NCBI RefSeq assembly: GCF_964340395.1
Contig: NC_135560.1
Coordinates: 21,609,175-21,639,174, forward strand
DNA from: Glandiceps talaboti
Lineage: Eukaryota > Hemichordata > Enteropneusta > Spengelidae
Direction of reading: 5' to 3'
Length of the DNA stretch: 30,000 nucleotides
A program made the translations under genes and the position numbers. The notes under the pieces were generated by a model. The model made no database searches and was not told the DNA's origin. It saw only the letters and a list, made by a program, of their open reading frames with translations. Shown here one piece after another: positions 1 through 22,074 of this stretch; within the stretch, counting starts at the first letter, position 1; every line of letters begins with the position of its first letter.

Positions 1-21
1 GTAAGGCTACATTAACGAAAG

Positions 22-24
<3 letters not shown>

Positions 25-55
<31 letters not shown>

Positions 56-150
56 TGAGTGTGTGTGTGCGCGCGCGCGCGTGCATGTATGCTTCTCTGT
101 CTGTCTGTCTGTCTGTCTGACTGTCTGTCTGTTTGTTTGTTTGTTTTTTT
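25..150. repeat. compound microsatellite (ATGT)n-(GT)n-(GC)n-(CTGT)n-(GTTT)n
   Basis: Successive runs of ATGT, GT, GC, CTGT and GTTT units in one block, followed by a T-tract to about 186. It lies in the PRDM6 intron after exon E. Open frames here are only repeat translations. Confidence 0.95.
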
Positions 151-278
151 GGCTGTTTGTTGTTGTTGGTTAATTTTTTTTTTTTGTTTAAGATGAAATG
201 ACTAGTATGAGGAACACAATATTGACTACCAACATAATGTTTCATGACATGATTTTGTAACATAACGTTTCAACCAAC

Positions 279-10026
<9,748 letters not shown>

Positions 10027-10041
10027 GATGTTTTCTTTTCC

Positions 10042-10050
10042 CTGTTCAAT
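10042..10050 (-). other. possible splice acceptor upstream of PRDM6 exon A
   Basis: On the minus strand 'attgaacag' is followed by G. It lies in frame with exon A and about 20 bases downstream of a long CT-repeat pyrimidine tract. If used, the coding part of exon A would begin at 10041 and the true start would lie further upstream. If not used, this is 5'UTR before the ATG at 10026. Confidence 0.4.
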
Positions 10051-10068
10051 ATAATACAATATACGTGA

Positions 10069-10071
<3 letters not shown>

Positions 10072-10165
<94 letters not shown>

Positions 10166-10168
10166 GAG
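10072..10168. repeat. (GA)n microsatellite beside the PRDM6 first placed exon
   Basis: About 97 bp of GA repeat with one interruption (GGG near 10155). On the gene's strand it is a CT-rich pyrimidine tract ending about 45 bases before the ATG at 10026, so it lies in the 5'UTR/promoter or in the polypyrimidine region of an upstream intron. Confidence 0.97.
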
Positions 10169-13100
10169 CATTTATTGCCGATGTATGCATATATATCAAC
10201 ATATAATTACTTTAGCGTTTAATTCATCTGTTTATTCTGTCAATCTGGTGATTACACTTTGATGGAAAAGTCTTCGCTTAAATCTCATTTAAGTTATTTC
10301 ATTGAATCAAAGCTGGCTTTACGATACGAAGCCCTTAACTCTGAGTGTTACATGTTGATTCGGGCGACCAACCGTTCTTAAAAGCTGTACTGGCTGCGAC
10401 TGAAACGTCTTCTTCCCTTCTTTTTTTTAAAAAAACGTTAGGTTTAATAGCTAACTCGTAATATAGTACACACGGATTTTTGGTAGTTGTATACACGATA
10501 AATCAACTAAGCATGGACAAGGTTGGAAGTGCCAAAACGTCTTATCGGATACCGTTATTGTTTTCAATAACCTTTTCGTACTGGTAACCCCAATAAAGTA
10601 CGTACCTAAACGCACAGACAATGTGCTGTTATTCTTTGATATTTTTCTTAGTTCAGCCAAGGGAAATACGAATGACTTAAGAGGCATTGCTACTACGAGT
10701 CGCTAGACGAGTAATGGCAAAACCCCTAGGTGGTGAGTATTTGCCGGCTGACTGAATGAAGAGAAATATTGGGAAATAATATACCTTGTTGCTATAATAT
10801 AATTATACCTCGCGAAGCATAATGAAAATTGGGAAAATTTGGAACGTTTTGAGTCATATTTTGAGTATTACAGAACCAGTGGACACGGGTTGTCGCACTC
10901 CGGGTTCCTCCTGCTTCTTCAACACTAGGGCACTGAAGTGCTGCTTTTGTGGTGAACATTCAACAAATGTTCCAAATGTATTTGGACGAATAACGATTAT
11001 TAACAATTAATTTTTTTTCTTGTCTGTGGTAAATGTGATGTATGTATTCCAGAACCGTAGACTCCATCCAGACTACATAGAGATGTTATTAACTGAATTG
11101 TAAAAGGTTCAGAATGGGGTGAGCAACGCCCGCATTGAAAACCCAACAGGTTGTCGGGCCTGTGGAAGGGAAAAACACAGAGGGACCGTTGAAGGTTTAA
11201 ATGAATATGAGCTACACATCGTTGGTTCCCAACTTACTCGTCTTATCTCTTAAGCTTGTTACGAATTACAGTATCAATTGTAGATATTGTGTAAGACATT
11301 CATGTTTTCTGTGTATAGTCACGGATGTAAGAGTCTCGGTAATACACATCCACGGGGTCTTCAAAACATTCAAGTTTCCACACTGACGGTTATTCAATTA
11401 GGAAACACCGGCGGGTATTGTTGCTGTTGGTAGACCGTGACAATTGTTACCTTCTCACTTGAAACCCCTAAATACATCTAAATGGTGTAGACACAATTAC
11501 GTGTACCGAATCAATCAGTATAGGTATACTTATTAGAAATTTGATAACATGTAATCGGTAGCCTCGATCGATCGTTGTATCCGAATTCAGAATCTTTCCT
11601 GAACGCTCGTCCGAAACATAACATGGCGTTAGAACTCTTGACTAGGAAAATTAGTATTTTGGTGGGCGGTTATAACTATAATGTGTGGACAAACTACCCT
11701 TATCATCAACTAAAACACGAGAATGATGTAATAACCTTACACTAGACGGGAAAAGACTATTTTATCTACATACCAAAACAGGAAAAGTGACCCGACAAAG
11801 TAATTCTCGCTCCCTTACGCCTACCCTGGCACACCACTCAATGTTAAGCCAAAATACCAACTTATTTATCGCTAAATTTGAAACATCTACATTTTTCCAA
11901 TTTGCTCGTGTGTGCCAACAAGTAGCGGGCATGGTTGTATCCTACTGAGTATTGGCATGGCTTTTGTAAATCATTCGGTATATACACAAATAGAATTCCC
12001 TTTACACACCAACAAAGAAGACACGTGCAACGGTTATTTGTAATGGTGAATAGTTTTAATCCAGTGAAGACACGAATGCACCGGCATGTACTCCTAATTA
12101 TTCAAGTACTTTCCAACGACTAGCCATTTCACGGTTTTAAAACCCATCACATTATTTGTTTTAGTAACATTTAAGGGATCTATGAGTTCAAGTCCAGTTT
12201 CAACACACATTGCTTACACACTCACCATTGCGCATGTCAGATTTGCTAACGAGTTGGCCAACAATAATGTCTTAAGACTAGAAGCCGTCCAAACTTCATA
12301 GCATATGGTAGACGATTTAAAATATTATCTTCGTCACGTTCATGTGTAAAACTAACCATTCCGATTGTTCTCTGATGTTCTAGTGGCAGGAGTTTCGGTT
12401 TCTTTGCAAACTTTATATCATTGGACTATCTAGCCATTGTAAAGTTTACAGTAAAACGAACCCACAGCTTCCTCAAAGTAGAAACCGTACATGTATCACA
12501 TATGGCAAGAAAGGCGACCCAAATTTCTTAATCAGTCATTTGACGGGGAAACATTCTATTTTCCAAACCAAAATACTGATATTTGTTTCGGCAGTTCTTT
12601 CAACAATGTTGTGTATTTGTATTTACCCAACAAAAAAATCAAAGGGCCTGCATTGTTTGATAATGCTCAAAAGTTGTTTGTTTAGGATTTGAATCTGATT
12701 TCATTACTTTGAGCTCAGACCCCTATAGGAAAGAATTATGATCTGAGCTGTGAGATAACATTAGCCCTTCGTTCAGTATGTTTTAAGTATAGAAAGCAAC
12801 CGATTAAAAGCGTTTGTATTTCTTCAGTGGTCCATGACTTTACTATCCATTATTTGCGGTAATGACCCTCTGGTGGAGTTCGCTGCACGCGGAACATTGT
12901 TTCTCTGACGTGTACAATATGGGCTGTACTAGTGGTAGCCCTATTTCGTTAGATAAAGTAATTTGTATTGGTGGGAGAATTGAGTTTATGGGTGTGTCTG
13001 TATCCCTGTGTTTCTGTGTATGTATGTATACGTGTGTGTTACGTTAAAATGATGTGAAACAAGATACAAATGACTATTTTTTGCTAAGTTTCGGCCATAA

Positions 13101-14660
13101 AAAAGATAAGTATAATTTGGAATGTGAACCACTCGTACAAATGGACCGGGACGATACGTTTCGTTAAGTTAAAGTGTGGACGGATGACGTACCTGACTGA
13201 GTAGTGACTCTGGCTTGTATAGTCGAGGACGAGGTTCGCAGTTACTTAGAGATCTCGATGGCAGGAAGGATACTGAAACCTCCGAGCGGTCCGATTTTGT
13301 AAAATTTCTTGACTGGACAAAAAACAGCTAAAAATACACAATGCTTGCAAGAGAAGGGCCGTGCGATCTTATGTAGAGAGATAGCGGTAGTCTTCTTGTT
13401 ATTCTAATTTCCATCATTATCGGTGAGTAACTTACAGAATGAGCATACCCGCAACTTAGTTAATGTAAAACGACGCATCCAATAAAAGACTCGACCGAAA
13501 TCTACATATATTATCCATAGAGAGTAAATGACCACTCCTATGACATCCCATCTTGAAATGAATTATAGATGTGCAATATCTGAGACTAGACACGAGTCTG
13601 GGTCTTTTAATAAATATTTGAAGTGCCACTAGTGGAAAATGAACACATTACGGAGGGGGAGGGGGCTACTGAGAGTTAATTCCTTTTCTAAAACCAACAT
13701 ATTGTGTTAATGAAACCTTTACGAGATAAACTTGGGTTCGTGTTCAAGCATAATGGTAAGCGGGACAACGTATACATAAAATATGTAACTTAGCTAGGTG
13801 TAACTTATTGATATCCTTTGTGTACCCGAAATTGTATCTCAGACCATCTAGTGGTTTGACATTGTATGCTACAGTTAAAACTCAGACATGGATCAAAAGT
13901 ATGTACAACTTGTGTTAGCATTATTTGACTGCAATGCATTTTTTTTCGTTTAGACGAAGTAATCTGCTTTACATCCAACCTGGAGGCACATCCAACATGC
14001 ATTGACAACGTGACAATCCCAGGTGACAATGAAAACACCGTCGATGGTCGAGTTTGGCGAATTTTTCAAACTACAATCTATATAGTATATGAATGATTGC
14101 AAGATTGACTCATGGAAGTACTACTATAAGTACTTCTTCCATAGTTGAACATACCTTTGGAGACAACAAGTTGACTAGGATATCACAAGATGCGGAAAGA
14201 TACAGGGCATTGCACTTTATTTATAAAAGGTACTATTATACCACAGTACAATTCACTTACCGGTACCTGATCACAGCTTAATCTTTTGAGTCATTTCTCG
14301 GGCATTGGACAGGCTATAAATTTCGAGTGTGTTTCTTTTGTGGAACAGGCACGTGCAGCCGCTGTTGTGGGCGGGTCAGAATAGTGTTTTGTGTGTCCTA
14401 AGTTTGAATGAAGACTGAAGGTGAAAGATAAGTGTGGCGAGATGTGCAGCATTCTCATTTCAGGTCACATTTTTTTGTGATATGTTCAAATGATGTTCGC
14501 CGAGTCAATGATGGTTGTCCTGAGAACGAACTCTTGTAACATGGTCTATGGAAGTTTCTGGTTTTAAGACTATGGAACAAGAAATGCACATGTACCTACG
14601 TGAGTTTTTGTTACATGTATAAACATAGATTCAGCAGTGTTATGTTTTGCTATTACTGAG
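10169..14660. other. non-coding stretch upstream of the placed PRDM6 exons
   Basis: Except for the SINE fragment at 10879-11005, no exon, RNA gene or known repeat was recognised. Open frames are short and have no recognisable similarity. An imperfect hairpin lies at 14111-14143. A TATAAAAGG-like string occurs at 14222 without any downstream gene. Confidence 0.6.
10879..11005 (+). mobile_element. 5'-truncated copy of the same SINE
   Basis: It matches the 3' half of the 3350-3632 element in the opposite orientation. It shares the body 'ACTCCGGGTTCCTCCTGCTTC', then 'TCAACACTAGGGCAC', 'ATTCAACAAATGT' and the tail 'TTGGACGAATAACGATTATT'. The tRNA head is missing, as expected for 5' truncation during retroposition. 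Confidence 0.8.
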
Positions 14661-14684
14661 TATTAGAGAGGCTTAGACGTACAC

Positions 14685-14765
14685 GTTAGAACGCGTACGC
14701 GCACGCGGCGAGCGAATGATCGTGCAGGCGTACACGTAATGAGGCGTACAGAGTTGCGTTCAGAA
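14685..14765. promoter_or_regulatory. CpG-dense patch, candidate regulatory element
   Basis: About 80 bp packed with CpG (runs such as ACGCGTACGCGCACGCGGCG) inside AT-rich DNA that otherwise has few CpG. It lies 4.7 kb upstream of the first placed PRDM6 exon. CACGTG E-boxes lie nearby at about 14350, 15059 and 15204, and TTACGTAA at about 15213. A role as enhancer or alternative promoter is inferred from composition only. Confidence 0.3.
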
Positions 14766-17700
14766 CTAAATCTTGAAAGACAGTGGAATGTGCATGCGCC
14801 CAGGCACTCGCACTTTGGCATCTTCTGTCTAGAAGGGCAGGCAGAAGACTTTGTTTTCCAAACTTCTCTGTACTTTTGACATTTTTCATGCAAGTGAAGG
14901 AAAAACCAACAATTAGTTTACAGTTACATTTCCGAACTTTAACATACAAAATTACGAAATTTAACAAAAACTTATTTTACACGTCTTTACAGTTACGTGT
15001 AGATCGCCCTTTTGACGTGGCAACGTTTACTACAGAACGCATGGATTGCCTTCGAATCACGTGACTATGACGCTACTTGTATAGAACACACGTAAATACG
15101 TGCATGTAAACCTCTCTACTTTGTCTTTATTCGCCTAAGACATTCCTCCTAGTGACTATCAAACTATCGTTGTTTTACGTGGTCAGTCCCTCCGCTCCCC
15201 TCCCCACGTGAGTTACGTAAATTGAATAGAATAAAACACAATACTGTTGGCTGCGGGTTAAATTTTCGGAGTCGGAGGCAACGATTGAAAATCCGAAATG
15301 ACCACATGAGTAGACAAAGAAATCACGAAGCTATAATACTAACTAATAGTCGTAGCATTTAACACGGTAGCATCGTCACATCGAGTTTAGACCAGATCGA
15401 TATAGAAATCCAATCATAGCAACTCACCGAGTACTATCGATGAATATCTAAGTTGTATAAACGCACTGAACTTTTAAATATTAAGTTATATCACATTTCC
15501 ACTGTTGTATATCCACAATAGAACTCTTCAGATGAAATCACTTTTGATTTAAAAAAACACAAAAATATAATAAGTCTTTCATTCGTGGTAGAATTGGTTT
15601 CAAAAATTGTGTACAATTGTGATTTCATTTAAAAAAAAAAACAGTCCCTCTACCTAGTATTTTTTTACGTTGTATAATCCGGGCACATGATGGGACTCGG
15701 TTTTGGGAAGGAACTGAAAGAAACATTGACTCATTGATTTTTTTTTAAATTCTACAAAAATGTCTTAAACGATCGTATTTTAAAACTATCCGATTAGGCC
15801 AAAAAAAAGAAGAATTGTTTTCTGGTGAGCATGCGCATCACTTAAATACCCTCGCGTCGGTCCTTTTTTTTCGTGTTTGTCCAGCCCATGCAGTCTGCAG
15901 ATCCGTGGAGAAACACAAACCTCCGTACTTCAGTGAAGACAATTGCAGAGCCAATCATGAACAAGCAAATGACATTTGCCCCACATACACACTTGCTCTA
16001 AAGTACTAAATAAAACGAACAGTAACTGACATAAATAGTAGATTGAGTGACAGGTTTGTTGAGAATTAAAAAACAAACAACAAGACAAAAAAAAAACATA
16101 AAAAAAATAATTTAAAAAAACGCGTTGTCGCACCATGTTAGACAGACTGTTCTGACCAGAAAAGTTCTTTTTTATTCTTCACCTTAGTTTGGACTGAATT
16201 TGTTGTGTTTGGAATGGAACCAAAATACATTTCAAAGATAGTTCAAACAAAAGTTAGAACAAATAAATACAGAGAAGAAAAAGAACTTGCATTGTAAGAA
16301 GTGGTGTACAGAAATCAGTCATAATGCAGCTCGTTGACTTGCATACAACTAGCTCAGTGAATACGTTGTGCATGTTACTAATATAGAATTCATAGAACCG
16401 CAAACATTGGAGAGAGCGTTCTCTCCAACGTCTATGATCGAACGAAAAACCACAATAGTCAAATCCAAAGTTGAAAGTGGAGTGCTACATTTGGTCCTCC
16501 GCCGAAAGTTATATCGCTAACTCTTTGCTATTCAACAGTTTAAACTAGTTGATGTTAAAGTAGTTTGATTTGGGACTGACTCACATACAACACTTGAATG
16601 AATAGATGTCATTGAACGCAACTTCTAAATGAACGCCACGGGGAGTATTGCTATTATACAGGCGCTAGGATACAGGATTATTTGAGGTCTTTGTTCATAT
16701 AACTGGCTTGTGCGCATTTTCAGTCACTGAGTTCTTTATTCAAAAGTAAATGAAAGCCCATCGTACATGTTGAACCTAGCTACCGTTAATAGGATGTGGA
16801 GCTTTTTTTGTAATTGATAAGTCACACAAATACACGTTTCACCATTTCAACGCCTTTGTTGTAAATACTTTATATATTAGAATTGTATACAGTTTAAGAC
16901 AGATTGGCATGAAATCAAGCCAATACACATATGTATTTAAAAAAACTGAATCAATATATAGTTGCATAGCCTGACTCCGTCTTCCTAAACTTATACTATC
17001 TGGCTTTGATATACATGTGTATGTAACGTCAAATGAAATAAAAATAAATTCTGTTCCGTAGTCTGGAAAGAAATTGCAGTATTGTTCCTGTAAGAATCAA
17101 GTCCTCTTACCTGCACTGGATGTAACACAACTGACGTCGGAAGAGTATCTCCTATCTGGTATAACATGTGTCTTATAATATGAAAGTATAGTATCCTACT
17201 GTATATAACGACTGAAAGTCTTCACAGCAAGATCGAGACATGAAATTTTACAACGCCACATGTAATGTGTCCGTGTACGTTACCAGTCGTTGCATATGCA
17301 AGTATTTGGTGCTACACAAAGCGGGAAATCTTGGTTCATTTAGGCCGTATAACCAAGATGACAGTTCACGTGTGAAGACTGGCAGGTGCATTCCATTAGG
17401 TCCCGTTTATCGTGTTTTTTGGAGTTTATTTATCACCCGTCACCAGGACACCGAAAGCACTAATCGCTACCCACAGAGTAATTCCTTTTCAACTTCGAAA
17501 ACCGACGTTGCGTATATAACCATACTAATCACTTTGTCTCTCTATTAAGCGTCAATTAAAAGTTATCGTTGTACAAAATTGTTTGACATTAATTTTTATT
17601 CGATGGTCATTATATTTGTGATATTTCCTCTGTAAGTAATATGCAAAGAACGCGAATGGCCCTAGTAGTATTTCTATGCAGTGAACGGGAACTGGGAGGT

Positions 17701-18000
17701 TGAATTTTGACCTGACCTCGACACTGCGACGGGAAGTAGTATTTCGATACCGTTGTGTACATAGAACGTTAAACTGTAAGAGGACCGACAACAAGAAAAA
17801 TATTTTGACAAATTTTAAAGACAAAAGTAGATTTAATATTTTCCATATGTGAAAAATGACAAATAGATATTTTCAAAAGAAACAATCATAGAATGTAAAA
17901 AATGTAAATGTATAAAATATATTAAATGTATTTTGTGCAAGCTTAATAGGACATATGCGCATTATTATGGTCGATATATGTAGCAAATTATATGAAATTT
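14766..18000. other. non-coding AT-rich stretch
   Basis: No exon, repeat family or RNA gene was recognised. A plus-strand open frame of 102 codons (17240-17548) has no domain, no clear splice context and no similarity that I know. Confidence 0.6.
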
Positions 18001-18044
18001 GAAGCTTGGATTCTTAAGATATAGCTCAATTACCGAAAATCATG

Positions 18045-18525
18045 AACTATGCACCCCTCCCACACCCTCCCCACCAGCGATCATTGGGGATACTGTTTCT
18101 ACCCCAATTCAAGATTAAAAGGGAAAACCCTGCTGGCTAATAAGTAACTCCAAGTAAGACTAATAGTCCAGCTCCTTGTAAAACCCACGGCTTTGTGAAG
18201 AAAATACTAGTATCTTATTGTGTATGGACGCTGAAGACTGTTATTTTTCAGTAGTGTAGCATAGAATTGAGAATTGTACATCGCCGGAACGTGGAAAGTG
18301 CGTGCGTGTTGTTGTTGTTGTTGTTGTTTTGTTGTTGTTTTTGGGGGGGATACTGTATAGTTACACTTATAAAAATCTGTGTAGGCGGGGGGGGGGGCTA
18401 CGAAAATTATTGGGTTCATTTCGGGGGGGGGCATGAATAGTTTTGAGAGCGCAAAGGGGGGGGGGGGGCTGCGAAATTTGTTTTGACCTAAATATTTTCT
18501 CTTCAGGCGCCCTCCTACCGAAATT
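18045..18525 (+). mobile_element. poly-G interspersed repeat, copy 1
   Basis: It shares ordered blocks with 22075-22482: a C-rich start ('CACACCCTCCCCACCAGC'), 'CTCCAAGTA', 'TATGGACGCTGAAG', 'GTAGTGTA', then 'ACGAAAATTATTGGGTTCAT' and three G runs, ending 'TCTCTTCAGGCGCCCTCC'. Copy 1 carries an inserted (GTT)n near 18307-18341. No coding capacity was seen. It is a non-autonomous element of unknown class. Confidence 0.7.
18307..18341. repeat. (GTT)n microsatellite
   Basis: GTT repeats with a small interruption, inside copy 1 of the poly-G repeat. Confidence 0.9.
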
Positions 18526-18753
18526 AAGGTTCATGCAAAAAATACAATATAATTAGTACAAGTAACTTTATTAAAGCAGAAACACCGAATCCCATGACTC
18601 TGTTTACTGATAGAAAACTACACATTATAACAATGAGTACAACTGCTACTGTTACATTATAACTTCCACAGATATAAACAAACTGATAAAAACATTGAGT
18701 GAACCTACATCAAAGGCACCGCTGTTGTTTTTGTATCAGTTGTATTGTTGTTG

Positions 18754-18830
18754 TTATCTAATTTTTACCTAATTATCTAATTTTTACCTAATTATCTAAT
18801 TTTTACCTAATTATCTAATTATTTTACCTA
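18754..18830 (+). repeat. 19-bp tandem repeat, four units
   Basis: The unit ATTATCTAATTTTTACCTA is present as 18754-18771 (one base short), 18772-18790, 18791-18809 and 18810-18830 (with a 2-bp insertion). It is a minisatellite-like block. Confidence 0.95.
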
Positions 18831-18839
18831 CTAAAAGTC

Positions 18840-20400
18840 TTTCCTTGGCTCAAGCAAACGCACTTATGTTTTTTCGTGGGTGTATAATCTTTCTCAATGA
18901 ACTCTTTTAATTCTAGATCTGTGCAAGACATAATAACAATACACTAACAGTTTAGAGTACAGGGAGCTTTACGTACAGTCAAGTCTTTCAAATTTGTCTT
19001 TGTCAGTCCCAATAACCTTTTGCTACTGAACTTGATAAAATGTTGAACGTTCTGAAGTGGTGATCAAAAGTCAATTTTCGTTCAACTCTTGTTGCATTAT
19101 AATAGAGATTATAATGTCTCTTCAATGACCTTTATGGCTAAAAAAGGCATATGCTGAAGAACTGATAAAACATGGTTATAATTGTTATATGGCAAAGTGA
19201 TGGCATCATTTATAATCCTAGATAACATATAATTACAACATAATATTAAAAAAAAAAATTCAAATGACATGTATGGCGTGGATAATTTAAAGAAATAATA
19301 TTCCACCGCAAGAAAAGAAAAGGAAAAGAGAAAGTACACACATTCCGGCGGTAATGACGGGTAACTTAAACCTCGGTAGTAGTAATAAGCCAGTCCAGCT
19401 TGGCTTATGTATTGCTCTTCCTGCAGACTAATAATCATGATATATGACGTATGTTTATACTGTCATCGGGGTCAAGGGGTCATGTCAGTAGCATGTAGCT
19501 TTTCTTGTACATGTGTAGGTAGTGCAAAGAGACTATATAACTTAGGAATATAACACAGCTGAGCTATTCAAAATGTGAAAGGTGGACATTTTCTTAAGGC
19601 CGGATATTGCTCTCGTGACTACACTATTGAAATACATGTAAACTCGGTTAGATGTAGTAAATATGCCACAAACACAAAGAAAAGCAGGACACTGACATTT
19701 CAGGAAAAAACCAAAATATTAGGCAAACAAAGAATGCTGCCATGCGGGTAATTTAGCGACGCGGTTATATCCCGGGGATACTATATATGCATTCTTACAC
19801 TCGTTTGGCCCTGCAAATGAAACACATAGACCCGATTTAGCAGAACGGACCATTACATAAGCCCATTTCATGCAGGGTCTGGAACGGACGTTCTTTAATT
19901 AATCAACAGTACCGTTTATAAGTTTACCGACGCGTTCTCTCTAACAATATAATGCTGTCCCTATTGTTTTCAGTCGATAAAAAACGTACAAGCACTCCGA
20001 TCTAAGTGAGTAGTTCTACAATATAATTCGTTAATAGCGCATCAGTATTTACTATGGCCATCTTATCATAACACTATCTCAGACTTATCTAACCATGTTA
20101 ATAATAATCATCCACGTGGCTTGTTGAAAAAAACCCTCAAAACTGTGACTTCTGATGTTATAACCAACGAGCTGATTGTGAATGTCTAACATATGACTCA
20201 ACTAAATGATGAAAATTAACCAAGTTTGTGATCATATAAATCAAGCTATTAAATGTAGAAATGTGTAATTGAAAAATAGAATAACCAACCATCAATTCAA
20301 AGAGTGTATGGAAGATATTCATGTTTATTAACAAAATGTGGTACCAAATAAAGTTTATAATTTGACAGGAAATCATGTTCAACATGTTTCCAATATGTTT
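18840..20400. other. non-coding stretch
   Basis: AT-rich DNA. No exon, RNA gene or repeat was recognised, and the open frames look like chance. Confidence 0.55.
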
Positions 20401-20409
20401 GTTTTCATG

Positions 20410-20449
20410 GGGGGGGGGTGCAACCAATGACGGTTGCAACCCCCCCCCC
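20410..20449. repeat. G/C-run hairpin
   Basis: A G run plus TGCAACC faces GGTTGCAA plus a C run across the 6-nt loop AATGAC. The stem is perfect except for one extra A. It may be an extreme, collapsed copy of the poly-G repeats or a foldback element. Confidence 0.75.
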
Positions 20450-20667
20450 ATTCGAATCAGGGTATATATCCTTCTTCAAGTATTTATCTCAGTATCTTGT
20501 CGCAATGTCCATCAACGTCATCCGATAATTATTTTGTCATTTCCAATTTTTAGAGTGTGATTTCCACGTTTAAATTTAAATCTACCCGACCACAGTCCTT
20601 CAAATCGGATATACTACAGTAGATCATGGGCCATAGTGAGCTTGGTGTTAGATATATTGGGTAGAAC

Positions 20668-20701
20668 CACAGTCCCTCTATCACTAGATAGAGGGACTGT
20701 G
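20668..20701. repeat. 15-bp perfect hairpin
   Basis: CACAGTCCCTCTATC (20668-20682), loop ACTA, then its exact complement (20687-20701). 'ACAGTCCCTCTA' recurs at 15641-15652, so this may be the joined ends of a small inverted-repeat transposon. Confidence 0.8.
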
Positions 20702-21225
20702 ATTGTGTTTAGCCACTTATCGCAATCATTAGCCTTCGTGTCAGTTGTGCAATATGGTTGACCTTAAATCCAGCCAACTTGGCCAAAATTAAATTTCAAA
20801 ATAAGATCAGTAGTAGCCGTTTACATGTATTCCACCAAGATACGTAAGCCTATACTTAAAAAGAGAATCAACAACTCTAATCCTTTATCAGAAAGTTTTT
20901 TAGACAGGAGGGAATTCTATATCCCTGCGATCCACATGAACTGTCTAAAGACACGAGAATTACAGGAACTGTGCAAGCTTATTATTCATGTCGCGTTGCC
21001 TGTACATTACCAGACTGTTTTTTCGTCTGTTATTGCCGAAACTAGACTCCTGTCCATATAAACCATAACATAACAATTCCTCCACTAATGCTATGTGAGA
21101 ACAGAAGACCAGCCACGACAGCAACAAACGATTTGCAAATCTCCCACCTGCCCGACCTTCGGATAAACTCGCGGTTTCGAACAAATCCAACAAATTTGTA
21201 GAAATGCTGAACCTGACACTAATAA

Positions 21226-21356
21226 GGCTGAGGTCAGAATTTACGGCAGGGGGGAGAAATTTGGTGGTGGGGGGGGGCATGACACTGGCTATGGAAAATT
21301 TGATGGTCTGAAAGGGGGGGTGCGAGGTCTGAAAGGGGGGGGTGCGAAATATTTTA
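21226..21356 (-). mobile_element. poly-G interspersed repeat, copy 3 (partial, inverted)
   Basis: It begins 'GGCTGAGGTCAGAATTTACG', the reverse complement of the end of the copy at 22075-22482, and continues with 'GGAGAAAT' and several G runs. A short unit 'GGTCTGAAAGGGGGGGTGCGA' is duplicated near 21303-21346. The rest of the element is missing. Confidence 0.65.
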
Positions 21357-21507
21357 CAAATGATTTGAAACAAATTAAACCTCAGGAGCGGTCGTTTAAC
21401 GAGTAAATAAAAACAAATGTCGTCGCTTCGCCAAAATACCTTCTGAAACCTGTATTCAGCGATAAGTTGGGTGACAGCCATGCGAATGTATTTGTGTATG
21501 CTTTCCT

Positions 21508-21510
21508 TCC

Positions 21511-21553
<43 letters not shown>

Positions 21554-21642
21554 GACTTTGTCTGTCTGTCTGTCTATATCTCTATCTAGTCTCTGTCTCT
21601 GTCTGACTCACAGACAGACGCAGACACAGACACAGACACATA

Positions 21643-21740
<98 letters not shown>

Positions 21741-21741
21741 A
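21508..21741. repeat. compound microsatellite (CTGT)n, (CAGA)n, (CA)n, (CT)n
   Basis: CTGT units to about 21596, mixed CAGA units, a CA run from about 21647 to 21689, then a CT run to about 21741. Long frames here are repeat artefacts. Confidence 0.95.
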
Positions 21742-22074
21742 TTCTCTGTGGAGACGTTTTTGAACATTCAATCCTAAGGAGCAGTCGTTTACCTTGTGGT
21801 TTGCAAAATCATACTCTTCTGTACACTTCATTTACATACCATACATTGAATTATGAGGCAGTCAATAGCCAAGCGAATGTGTGTGTCTGCCAAATTATCT
21901 CTGTATAAGTTAACGTGTAGGTATTACAGCCATACAGTTGTATAATAATGTATTGACTCGAGTAAAATCATGGTATCGAAGACAATTTGCAAATACTGTA
22001 TGGCTTTTGATAAATGTGTATGGTTTGAAATTTTATGTCACTAAAATGCCTCCTAATTGTCCTTATTTTTAAAA

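Noticed and set aside
1-270. Further PRDM6 zinc-finger exon
   Set aside because: The region is microsatellite and intron. No finger sequence was found, so the next exon lies outside the window.
14217-14232. TATA-box-like string TTATAAAAGG on the plus strand
   Set aside because: No plus-strand gene follows it, and such strings are frequent in AT-rich DNA.
17240-17548. 102-codon open frame
   Set aside because: No domain, no similarity that I recognise and no coding context. The length is compatible with chance in 30 kb.
20960-21481. 173-codon minus-strand open frame
   Set aside because: It runs across the poly-G repeat fragment and has no recognisable domain.
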